A stretch of 64,000 nucleotides of DNA. Source: Sequoia sempervirens. Its lineage: Eukaryota > Streptophyta > Pinopsida > Cupressales > Cupressaceae. The DNA lies in NCBI GenBank assembly GCA_007258455.2, contig VDFB02275585.1:1-64000 (forward strand), written 5' to 3'. The position numbers and the translations under genes were made by a program. Under the pieces are notes generated by a model. The model was not told where the DNA came from. It ran no database searches and saw only the letters and a program-made list of their open reading frames with translations. Positions 48,960 to 59,860 of the stretch are shown in pieces (positions within the stretch are counted from its first letter, which is position 1; each line of letters opens with the position of its first letter).

Positions 48960-50330
48960 AAAAATTGAAACTTGTCAGAATTGACTGAAAATTGTTTTGA
49001 TTGGTTTATTTCACTTCACGATCACATTGGTGAAGTTAGAATCAAGAAAAAAGTCAGTTTAAGTCTGGTGGGTAGTTTTCACTTTTTTGGGAGAAAAGTT
49101 AGGACCTCTGAGGTCGTCAATGGTAGATGGCCATATACTAGGTGTCGAAATCTAAGCTTAAAACGCTTCAACAAAGTTTCTATGGCAAGATATGTTCAAA
49201 ATTATGCTTCGTCTTTAAGGGGATTTTTCGCTGAGGTGAAAATCATCAAAATATTTCTAACTCTAGAGCGAAAGAGCCCTTGGAGGCTAGGGGGACCCTA
49301 GATTTCAGAGGCCCGGATCAATTTTCTAAGATTTGTCGCTTCCAAGAGGACTTCTCCAAAATACTATTTGCTTCGCGATGAGCCTACCAACCAGTTTGAA
49401 AGATATGTCTAGCACCTGAAACTAGAGATTGAACGAGAAATGGGGGAGATGAAAATTTGACTAACACTAGAGTAAAAAATGCACCTGCTATCTAGGGGCA
49501 CCCATCTTTTTAAGATGCCAAATGAATGTTTCTGACCAAGTGATACCCAGGATGTTTGTCTCAGACTTGATCAGGCTTCACAACAAATCCATTAGCAGGT
49601 TAATCTGATTTGCTGAACTACCAAAATCAAGAGTCAAACATAAGGTTTTATCATGGTCAAAATGTCTTGAAAACAACAAAAGTGTCCCTAGAGACCAGGG
49701 GCACCCAAGGTTTTGAAGCCTCAAATGTAGGTTTTTTAGGTTATCTCAGATACTCATCCTATCCGTGATGCTTCCAACTTTCTATTGCATACCTCAATCA
49801 GGTCAGAAGACAAGTCTATCACCTACAACTAGGGATTAAGTGGAGAATTCTGGGAGGAAAAGCACGCTTGGAGGCTAGGGGTGCCCATGTTTTTCACCTA
49901 GCAAATGATGTTTTTAGGAAAAGTGCTCTCCAAGAGATCATATTCAAAATTGAGCCAGCTCTGTAGTGAACCTGCCAGTCAGCTCTGAAGTTTTGCTAGT
50001 TGCTCGAGAGCACAAGATGAAGTAAGGTAAAAATCACCTTTAAAATGATGAAAATGCATGAAAATTGACCGTTTGAAGTAGAAAAGTACCCTTGGAGGCC
50101 AGGGGCGCCCTAAATTTTGAAGCCTCAGATGTCAAAATCAGGGTTTGTAGCCTCAAGGAGCTTCTTGTTAGTTTTGATCCTACTCTTCAATGAAACAGTA
50201 TGCCAGTCTTTTGGATACATCAGTCAATTAGAATCAGTGATTGAACATGAGCTCTGGTGATGTTTGCAAATTGAAATTTTCAAGAATTTGGCTAAGTCTG
50301 GAGTAAAGGCGCCCAAAGTCAAAATTTGAC
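48960..50330. repeat. Degenerate ~200-bp tandem repeat, about five units
   Basis: A recognisable anchor (AAA-x-G-x-CCCTTGGAGGC-AGGGGC-CCC) occurs near 49271, 49478, 49678, 49860 and 50080, spaced 182-220 bp. Between anchors the units share a run near CTCCAAGAG, GAGCC, GCCAGTC and ATTGAACGAG-like words in the same order. Divergence is high, so this is an old array. It lies upstream of the plus-strand unknown ORF, where an LTR or leader would be. Confidence 0.7.
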
Positions 50331-50899
50331 TTTTGAACTAAAGTGCAAAGTGACGCCCTATAAAGGTGGAGGTTGAGAACTCAATTTGAAATAATATTGA
50401 AACTTCACTTCAACTTCTAAGTCGACTTCATCTTGACTTAATTTTTGCTTGCTATTGGACGCCCTATAAAGTTGACTAAAGTGCATGGAGGTGGCACCCT
50501 CTTTAGGGTTTATTTCTCAGTCAGTTAATTGTTATGGAGGTCCAATAGCATTGAGGTGCCTAGATTTAGGAATATGCATGCATTTATGATGCCTTAGCTC
50601 ATAATTCTTATTTATTAAGGGATTAGGCATCCATTATTCATATCACAAGTGGAAGCAAACACATTTTATCAAGCAAGCAAAGATCTGAAGGTGCTACAGG
50701 CAATATTTTTTAGTGTTCTTCGTAGTTCTAGTTCAAGATTGTTTAGAAGATATATTTTCAGACTTCATTTTTTGAGTGCATGTAGACTTCATCAAATCAA
50801 ATTCAAGTATAGGTGACTTTTTCAGAGGCAGAATAATAACTTCTATTTTCTATCTCTAAAATTCTTTAATCTTGTCTTAGGTTTTCTCTCACATGTCAA
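50331..50899. other. Spacer between two degenerate repeat arrays
   Basis: The word ACGCCCTATAAAG occurs at about 50353 and 50459 and contains a TATA-like core. No coding frame is recognised. Confidence 0.4.
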
Positions 50900-51340
50900 A
50901 GTAAACGACAAAATTTTAAGAATCTGATCATCTGGGTTCATATATTTTAGTGTCGGCAGCAAAACCCATGTCTTAGATTTTTTCGAGAAAATTGCCTTGT
51001 TGCTTCCATTTTTGAAGTACTTTTTTTTTATTATTATTCTGATGATTCCTTTGCAAGTGGGCCAAAAACTCAAATTTTCCAAAATCAAATCATTTGGGTC
51101 TGTTCAACTCATCAACACCTACAAAACCCATGTGCCAGTTTTCTCAGGAAAAATTGCCCTCGAAAACCCTAAAACCCCTAGTGTTCTTGATTGAAAAGCT
51201 TTTGCATTCCTTGCTAAAATGCATTTTTTTTTTAGTTTCTAATGATTTGGGTTTGCTTAGAATTTGATTGTCTACAAAACCCATGTTTTAGAAAATTTTC
51301 AATTTTTTTTCCACAAATAGCTATTTTTAGCCTCATCTAG
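50900..51340. repeat. Degenerate ~160-bp tandem repeat, three units
   Basis: AAAACCCATG lies at 50961, 51123 and 51276. Each is preceded by ATC/ATGATTTGGGT-like sequence and followed by TTTT-GAAAATTGCC-like sequence. Spacing is 162 and 153 bp. Confidence 0.65.
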
Positions 51341-51419
51341 AGCCATTTTTAGCTTTTTATGAAAGTTTTCCAAACATATCCGACTTTACAGTCAAAAATC
51401 CAAAATTTCAAAATGCAAT

Positions 51420-54257
51420 TCAACCTAATAGAATACAAGGCCAAATCAGTCTTGGTACACGAATTTTTGAAAACCTTAGACACAGACTTGGGTCATGGAC
51501 CTATCCAGTGGTCAAATTGAGCACGTTGGATGGTATTAGTAGCACGACAGTCAAGAATCTTGAGCGTTTTGGATTGCTGGCAGCGACATCTATTCCTATC
51601 ATAGTGGTTGATCTTGAGTTCGTCATTGCATGCATAAAGCATTATGACTCATCCACAAGACAAATATGATTAATTGATGGGAGAGTCATTTGCAACCTCA
51701 AGCCAAGAGACGTTGAGAAATGCTTTGCAATATTCCACCTCGCTTAGACAATTTTACCATAGTCATTGAGGATTATGACAAGATATGGTACGGAGACAAA
51801 GAAAGATCTCAAAGAAAGGTTGCTTAGAGATGTCTAAAATAACAAAAAACTAACATGCCAAAGAAGGTTGGTCATGGGGAGTTCAAGGACAAAGTTGCTA
51901 TCTTGATAACTTTGCTCAATTGGATTTCAGGTCAAGAGGAAGCTCATATTTTCCGACCGTGGATGTTCTATGTTATTTCTCGGATTATCAACAATAAGGA
52001 ACACTTTGATTGGGCCATGTTGATCAGTGAGTGTCTTCACCAACAAACCATAGGATTCCTTAAAATCCATGAGTTCCACATGGTTTCTTATTTGGTCTAC
52101 TTAATTGCATTCCAAGGAAATTATAGAACTTTGAAGACCGTTAAAACCCTTGGCATTCAACATGTTTACGAATTCTTTCCACAATTGGAGTTCTCAAAGG
52201 TTGAACATGATTTCAAATAGGTGAATGATCACTTCCTAATGAAGACAGCTAGAGACCTCGATAATGAGATGCACATTAGAATATTAGCCGAGGAAAAATC
52301 AGCAATGGAGAGTTGGTTGAATTGGTTTATCCAGTTTCCCACTTTCACATACATTCGAGTGTATGGCTACACTAGAGAACCTCTGATGCTACCTAGGTAC
52401 CCGACGGACAAGGTCCTGCTTATGAAGTTCATGAGACAAGCTCATGATGTTCACTCTTTTCTTCACAATCAGCACAAGCAAGCATTCACCTTTCCTTTTG
52501 GATTGGGTATTTACAAGTGCAAGATAGCCATTCATTGCAAGTTAATGATGAATGAGTTGTTAAAACTCAATCTTAGGTACCTTAGTGAGAAGCATTCCTA
52601 TGATCCTTTGGGTCATTATGTAGCTCGGTTGAAGCGAAGTAATTCACATAGGCCAACACTTGAGGACTTTTGGGTCAACTGTGAAGATGAATTTGAAGTG
52701 CACTAACATCATTATTGTATACTTACTCTTCCTCAACTTGTTGATTTCCTATCAAAAGATGTTGAGATTTTGTTAGATGATGACAGAGGTGTTACTTAGC
52801 ACATACGATAAAGACAAATTTGCTCGCCAGCCACTTTCCAACTAGATTGATACACCAGAGAGAACACTTTAGTGGAGGAATTGTCAAGAGGGGTTATCAA
52901 AACCAACATGTACTTCTTGGATTGCAAGAGAAGGCGAAAGATAGTTTTAGTTGTAGAGCCGCTAGTAGGGTTTTCTTCACTTCCTTCTACATCAAGATCA
53001 AGGCCTCAAGTTAAGGTCAGCATGCATCCACCTAAAGATGTTAGAGTTAGTGGGAACACGAAGGGAAGAAACACTGGAAAGTAGAAGTAGAAGCAAATTG
53101 AGAAGGCACCAAAAGTTATAGTAGAGTCAGTGATATAGGTTGAAGCCATTTCTTCATCTCCTAGTTCACCATTTTCACCATAGTCACCTCCCATTGACAT
53201 TGACTTAGAGCTAGAATCACTAGTTCAGAAAGCCTCAATACCAATTGATCCATCAAAGGTTGACACAACAACATCAACTTCTCCTTGAGGAGATGACATT
53301 GATCACTCATGTTGGCTCGAGAGGACTTTGGGAAGAAGGAGGTGGGAGCCTTCATATCAGCTTGATTTATCTGAGTTTGATGATCCTTATCAGGATAGGT
53401 CAAACAAGAAGGTCAAAAAGCAAGTGCACATAAAGAAGAATCCTGAAGTAGAGATTGTCATTGAAGTTGCTACACCACTAGAGGGCAAGAGCCTATATGA
53501 AGTTGAAGTTGGTGATTTCACTTTCATCAAAGCTAATCTTGACAGGAGCACTCGACATGTGGACCTGAGCCTCTTTAAGGTTGCTGCAAGTAATTTGGAA
53601 GAGTGTGTCATGAAGTACGAAGAAGATAAGACAACCCTCAAGGCTGAAATCAGGCAGCTCCAACAATTTATCTCAGATCTTATTAATGGAAACTTGAGCA
53701 AAGCACCTATTCATCCATAGCTTTAAGGGACACCTGTAGAATAACATAAGTTGGATTGGTTAATCAATCGTGGAAATATCTTGGATAACTGGATTGAGGA
53801 TTTCATCATCGAAGGGAGATACCTTCTCATAGAGTTATATCAGTTAAGGTACATTGTGCATGATCTTCGTCAAGGAATCCAACGGCTTGAACTAACTATG
53901 GTAGAAGGAAAATTGAAGGACTTGATCCTTATTTCTCAGTTGGCAGTTGCATACAACACTGTTGTAGCAGATGAGGATAAAAGAAGGCTTTTCAGTTGGA
54001 GAGAGAAACATCTTTTCAAGGTGGAAACATATGAAAGAATCTCTACAAAGCTGGATGCAATCAAAGAAGATATCGTCGATGCACTGAAACTTGTGAGCAG
54101 ATTCGTCACTCAGATCCCGTGCCATTATCTTCGTGAAGATGGTACCTACAATAATCTTGAGGTTGTGCAGACCGAGTTCCAGAACTTGGTGCATGACGGT
54201 CTTGATGGTGATCCTGTGACGACCAAGTTGAATCACTTCTCGATGATGGACCAATGA
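51420..54257 (+). pseudogene. Unknown long-ORF family, plus-strand copy
   Basis: No known family is recognised. From 51855 to 54257 all long segments lie in one frame, separated only by stops. An upstream part (51540-51850) gives STTVKNLERFG, SIPIIVVDLEFVIACIKHYD and LIDGRVICNLKP. The middle (51855-52706) gives FKDKVAILITLLNW, FDWAMLISECLHQQ, MVSYLVYLIAFQ and LEDFWVNCEDEFE. A Ser/Pro-rich linker follows (53000-53300), then a charged helical tail (53400-54257). The order and sequence match the minus-strand copy at 44.8-48.2 kb. The absence of frameshifts suggests relatively recent loss of coding capacity or decay mostly by cytosine deamination. No protease, reverse transcriptase or integrase is found. 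Confidence 0.65.
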
Positions 54258-55030
54258 GCTTTGACAAGTTAGTTGAAGAATTCAAAGAGTTCCAGAAGGT
54301 GATCAAGAATTGAGAGGAGTTGAGCCAACAATTCATCATCGTGGATAGCATTAGACTGCCATAGGATGAGACAGTGAACGAGTTTATGGGAGAGATGATT
54401 TCTCTAGACGGCTTGGAGTAGACTCACACTTGGATCTTACAATTCTCAAGATAGACATTAAACAAAATAGTTACCTTAATGCTTCTTTCTAAGTTAAACT
54501 CATTGTTTCACATATCATGACATGTCTATCTTGAGGATATTATTTGGAGGAGGTTGAACTTTTAGTTAGTATCTAGTTAATTGATGTTAGTTATCAGTTG
54601 AATTTCATTTCAATAAGGACTTGCATGTTGCACATGTCCATTCAGTTTAGTTTTGTTTTGGTTAACTGATGGTAGTTTTCCAATTAACTGTATAGTTTCA
54701 TTTATTTAGGTTTAGCAATAAACTCTTGCATGCTTGCAAGACTGATTGTAAACTCAAGGAGATTTTAGGGTTCCCTACTCCTTGAAGTCCTATAAATAAG
54801 AACACTCTTGCTCATTTGTAATGAAATTTTGCGCATGATAGCATGCATGATGAGCCACCTTGCCTATAGTATTGCTATTTAGTATCTATTCAAGAACTTT
54901 TATTGTGATAATAAATTGCTGAGCCGCCTTGCCTGAATGTTATTATTTTGTACTTGTTCACCTTAGTTAAATATAATTGTTGGTTTGATCATTAATTGTA
55001 TTGATAGGTCCTTCGTACGATTTGTTGTCC
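54258..55030 (+). other. Possible LTR downstream of the unknown ORF
   Basis: Just past the ORF is a purine-rich stretch (TTTGGAGGAGGT, about 54545-54556) directly before TGAACTTTTAGTTAG, as at a 3' LTR start. A strong TATA box, CCTATAAATAAG, follows at 54789-54800. GCCACCTTGCCT-type words repeat near 54855 and 54920. No second copy of this sequence was found upstream of the ORF, so an LTR pair is not shown. Confidence 0.45.
54791..54798 (+). promoter_or_regulatory. TATA box candidate
   Basis: TATAAATA sits in a context (TCCTATAAATAAGAACACTC) typical of plant LTR promoters. Confidence 0.5.
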
Positions 55031-55033
55031 CAG

Positions 55034-55310
55034 TTATTATTTCATGTTGTGATTAATAAGCTTTATTTCATATCTACACCTCGGATAGGAGTTGTCTCCT
55101 CCTTAGGAATTTAGAAGTAAGGTTTATTGTGTGTTGTTGTGATTAATAAGCTTTTTTTCATATCTACACCTCAAATAGGAGTCGTCTCCTCCTTGGGAAT
55201 TTAGAAGTAAGGTTTATCATGTGTTGTTGTGATTAATAATCTTTGTTTCATATCTACACCTCGGATAAGAGCCATCTCCTCCTTGGGAATTTAGAAGTGA
55301 AGATTGTTGT
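55034..55310. repeat. 90-bp tandem repeat, three units
   Basis: GATTAATAA starts at 55051, 55141 and 55231, exactly 90 bp apart. Each unit holds TTTCATATCTACACCTC, then GTCTCCTCCTT-GGAATTTAG in copies 1 and 2, with ATCTCCTCCTTGGGAATTTAG-like sequence in copy 3. The copies are well conserved, so the array is younger than the ~200-bp array upstream. Confidence 0.92.
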
Positions 55311-58280
55311 ATATCAATTCCCTGCTCATAAGTCCTCATGCTATGTTTCTCTTGAATAAATAGGATAGTTAAAGCATTTAGTTAGTTGTAGTTAAGATCT
55401 ACAAAACCAGAGAAAATCCTTAGCTACAATGTATTGGTTTCTTAACCTTGTGCCTCTTTCAGCTGAGTCAAAAAGATAAGATTTAGATAATTTACTTTTT
55501 CATGCATATCAATAAAAGAGGGAGTTCCCCTCCTAATTTGAAGAGCAGTCATTATGCATTGTGCATAGTCGTCTATTGCCAATCCACACTCCAGAGGTGT
55601 GAATTGTAATGCCAACATGGACTTATGAAAGTAAAAACTTTTCTAAAGTTGGAAGGCTATGAAATTCCTGCACTACCAAACTCCTACTAGATGAAAATTT
55701 GTGCATATTTTATCATGTTCCTAGAAAAATTAACTCTAAGAAACCTTTAAATGATACACTTTTAAACCAAACAATCCATGACATGCTTAAGCGGGTAGCG
55801 AGGAATGACTGAATCTCCAAAAACTCTATAGACACTTCAAGACAAATAATGAAAGTTAACCGTGAAACCTAAAAACCCTAGGCTTGAACTCAAACACTAA
55901 TTGATCGTGCATCAAGAAAATATCATGATTTAACATACAAACAATTCCTGATAATCATAAATGACCGCAAATAAATATTCGAGAATGGTTGTGTAATATT
56001 ATGGCCAATTCATGAAACAAAATAGGTTTTAACATAAACCCTAACTAGCATTAAATCTATAGTAAAATTTATTAAATGCTGAACCTTTTGAAAATGAAAA
56101 ATTCACTAGTAAACCCCTGGTACTAACCTATAATCCACATGATACTAAAGGTGAATCCAATTGCTAGCATAGATGGAGCAAACTTAGGGTTGCAATGAGC
56201 TCCTTTTCATTGGTAATCTATTCTCTATGGGTGACAAATGGTGAAAATGACACCTAAACTTGTTTATATACCCCCTTTTTATTTATCACCATTAATTCTT
56301 GAGTTGATAGAGTGTCACACACTTGCACCTAGTATGAATTAGGGTTTTCTAAAATCTTGCAAGATTTTGATCTTGCAAGGAGTTCAATGTTCCTATATTT
56401 GCGAGAAAAGTGAGTTCACAATCTCATGTTGGAAAACGAGTTGGCACTTTTAAGCACAAAAAAGATCATCGACAACAACATTGCAGGGATTTAGATGTTT
56501 CGAGATTTTAATATGCCCTTTCTTTTGTGGGTTTTTGGTGTTTATAGGATTTTGACAAAACCTGATCTTGTGGACTTTTAAAAAAAGTTTTCCTTAAACA
56601 AATCCCTACATATGTGTTTCCTCGCAAATCTCTCCTTACTTGCAAAATGCCACCAAAACTCCAAAATCAAACAAGCAAGGAACCAAAAGAAGACTAATCA
56701 AACCCAACCTAACCTAAAACCAAAACCAAAAAAAGGAAAAGAAAAGAGGGGGTCATTGTTTTCAATGGGGCATGTGTGCAAGGCACAACAGTAATAAAAT
56801 TGATTCTCTTCAATCAATTATATTTTGAGGTACGATATCTAAGTGAAAGATGTCAATTGATGCAAGGTCATTTAATTCCACCTTCTTCTCTAGACCTCAA
56901 AATCATCTACATAATTTTCCTTGCAATCCTTAATGGTGTGATTTTCTTTTTTCTCTTTCCAATAACTTTAATTATTTTCACAAATTTGTATGTAGTTTTA
57001 ATTTAAAATATATTTAAATATAAACAAATATTTAAAGAAAACACACATAGTATTTGTATAGTAATGAATAAACTTTAATTCATTAAAGGTTGAAAAAATA
57101 TATTCATTCTTTTTTGTTCTATTGGTTGCTCTATTATTTTGATGGTTTCACATATGATTTAAAATGTTATGCCACACTCTAAGAGGAATATATATTTTTG
57201 AATACAACATGAGCTCATGTACTATGCTCACACACCACAATTCATGGCTAGTATAATCTTGGGTGTATATTATACCCTAAGTTGAATGCACACTTTGTGC
57301 CCATTCTCATATACCCACCACTTGATCTTGATGAACTAGCCAAGAGAATTTTCATAATACCCAACTCACTTAAATTTATATATTTACAATAGTTCTAGGT
57401 AGTCATTCAACCTACCCATATAGTTTAAAAACATCCTTTTATAACAACAATCATTCATGTATTCACAAAAAATTACATCCATGCATATATATCAAATCCA
57501 CACTTGTGTAACTTAATTTTGTAGGTGTGTAATTGATCCCTTTATTACAAAAGTGGCCCACAATAATAAGTAGTGATTTTATAGATTTCAAAACATTTGT
57601 TTGAACATAATTGAATTTCCTAAACATTGATTAATCATTCAACATAATATATCTACATCATATTTTTGACTAAACATCATCATTTATTCATTTAATATTT
57701 CTAAACATTTATTTTAATTCATTTATCATTCCTAACTTCTTTTTTATCTAAAATGGTTTTTAAATATTTATGTTATTTATCTACTATATTTTTTCTTTGC
57801 AATGGTTTCTGGTTTTGATTGTGTGATACTTTTTGCATCAACGTTTCGGATCAACTCCGTGATCCATTTGAGCCCTATAAATTTTTATTTATTAATATTT
57901 ATTAAAAATAAACTAATTATTTAAATAAAATATTTTTTAATTAAATAAAAAACAATAATAAAATAATTTCTACATATAAAATTATTCTTAAATAAATAAT
58001 TTAAAAACCACTTTTACAAAATTGTTACAAGATTTCTTTCAAAATAGACTCTTATGCAAAGTTCATCACTAAATAGAGATTTTTATTTTTATATAATTAC
58101 TATTTTATAATATATTAAATTATCATTATTACACTATAGATAATAATTAATTAAAATTTAACTATTATTTTTGGAGTCAATCTACATCAACCTATATTCT
58201 ATAAAATATGATTTTAAAAACTATATCTAAAGAAAGCTAACTCCTAGACCAAAAAAAACACCTATGTATTTAACATTATA
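55311..58280. other. AT-rich intergenic DNA
   Basis: Short frames only. A perfect hairpin, GGATCA-6 nt-TGATCC, lies at 57848-57865 in an otherwise AT-rich stretch. The block 57860-58170 is nearly pure A/T. No transposon protein or RNA gene is recognised. Confidence 0.5.
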
Positions 58281-58556
58281 ACATAGCATCCCATCCCATC
58301 CCACGCGCTGAACCAAAAAACACCGCCAGAAAGACTGACGGACGGAGCTGACGGATGGAGCTGACAGACAGTTTCAAACGGACGAACGGCGTTCCAAAAG
58401 TTTTTAAAAGAGTGGCAACTTTTAAAAGCGAGATATTTTGAAATTTAAAATGGTCGTATATCCACATTCCGGAAACAGATTTTTCAGCAGGAATGAAGCA
58501 AGCAAGGAGGAATATGGCGGAATGCATCTGCGATGGAGACAGGGAATACTTGCCAG

Positions 58557-58770
58557 TCGCGCCTTGTCTATGCATCCACATTTTGCATACATATCTATCC
58601 AAGCAGTTGCAACCACAACATTTGACAAAATGTCTCCATCGCGTACGCTTTAATGGGTGTCCATACCTTGTTTCAAAGCTTCCATTTTGGCACAAGCAGG
58701 GTGATGCTGGAAGAGGTTGTAGAATCTGGCGTTATACCTGTCAAATACACCAGCTTGTGTGGAAATCTTG
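58557..58770 (-). pseudogene. Pentatricopeptide repeat (PPR) gene fragment
   Basis: The minus strand gives, in three registers, GITPDSTTSSSI, then PACAKMEALKQGMDTH, then SNVVVATAWIDMYAKCG and CIDKAR. The last block is a near-consensus plant PPR motif of the P-L-S class, in which V-V-V-x-TALIDMYAKCG is highly conserved. PPR proteins bind organellar RNA and act in editing, splicing or stability. About 70 residues are covered, with two frameshifts. Similarity stops at 58557, so this is a small relic of a large gene family that usually has ten or more repeats. Confidence 0.85.
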
Positions 58771-58963
58771 AGGTAAGTCATTAGCCATGGTTTCAACGAG
58801 TTTTTTTTATTTGCTTTTTTCCCCATGTAGTTTTAGCTACCCCTGGTTCACATCTTACAGAAAAAATGTTCATGAATACTTTTATGGAAAATACGTTGCA
58901 GCTTTCGAAATATAATAAGACTTTGTGCATGTGAGGAGACCTGCTCCTGCTCATGTGGTTAAG

Positions 58964-59224
58964 ATGGATGGCGACGACAAAGAAAATGAAGAGAGCAGAA
59001 AACTATTTAATGTGGAAGAAGCTACGACCAATTCCATGAGCAGAGTGATAGACCAAAATGTGGCTCCTCAAGAAGCATATTTTGTTTTGTCACGATGCAA
59101 ATCGGAGCCGCTAAGAGCCTCTGTAAAACTTGTACCTGAAGCTTGCTTTTGGAAGCCCCGGAATCTGGAAATTCCTTCATTTATCATCAGAGGATCTCTG
59201 GAGATTGGAACACATCAGGCTTAG
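58964..59224 (+). CDS. Small ORF resembling the C-terminal end of an uncharacterised plant protein
   Basis: The 86-codon frame starts at an ATG in good context (AAGATGG). The frame is also open upstream to 58919, after a TAA at 58916. The acidic N-terminal part (MDGDDKENEESRKLF) is followed by YFVLSRCKSEPLR and PEACFWKPR. I remember a Cys-Lys/Arg-Ser-x-Pro stretch followed by a CFWK-like motif from the end of uncharacterised plant proteins, which are usually longer. This may therefore be a 5'-truncated copy or a last exon. A GTAAGT donor-like site at 58771 lies upstream, but I could not build a convincing exon join because of the stop at 58916. An AATAAA at 59835-59840 would give a ~610-base 3' UTR. 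A short GC-richer stretch at 58285-58390 precedes the locus. Confidence 0.4.
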   Translation: MDGDDKENEESRKLFNVEEATTNSMSRVIDQNVAPQEAYFVLSRCKSEPLRASVKLVPEACFWKPRNLEIPSFIIRGSLEIGTHQA

Positions 59225-59834
59225 TGCGTGAGTTTTCTGCAATTCATTGTCGTACATCTTTCAATGCCCGAAAAAGCACACCTTGTTACATGATTTTTGT
59301 AGAGAATTTGTATAATGAGCTCAATCTTATGGTAACACTGCCTTTGATTTTCCAAATAGTATGGGGTTTGTAAAGTCCAGGGCTTCCTCTCTTGAACTCT
59401 TCATAGAAACAATTTTTTGAAAAGAGGAAGAACATTGTTCACTAGTATTAGGCTCTGCTGTTTCCTAGTATTTAGAAATTTAAAAGCTCTGCTTGGGAGA
59501 AAGAAAATTAGCTAGGTTTTTCTGCAGAGTGTTCCTGCCTTTGTTCTTCAAGATGAAAATTCATCTGTCTGGAGTGTATCCTACCAGGATTGTTCACCAT
59601 TGGCATAAGCTCTGCTATAAATATTATGAAATGTCAGCCAATATTGTATTGTTCCTGGACCTTCAAATCCTTGCGTTTTTTTTTGCCGTGGCAAGAAAAT
59701 AGCTTTCAGAGAAATCTTTTGACAAATTCGTTGTGACCAGCAATACTCTGATAAATTCTCACAAATGTAGTTTGAAGTCGTATTCCCTGGATGCAACCTC
59801 TCCATATTGTAGTTATTAATTTGTGTTTCTGTTT

Positions 59835-59840
59835 AATAAA
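59835..59840 (+). promoter_or_regulatory. Possible polyadenylation signal of the 58964 ORF
   Basis: AATAAA downstream of the small ORF in DNA that is less AT-rich than its surroundings, compatible with a 3' UTR. Confidence 0.3.
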
Positions 59841-59860
59841 GCTCGATGGCTTTTCACGAT

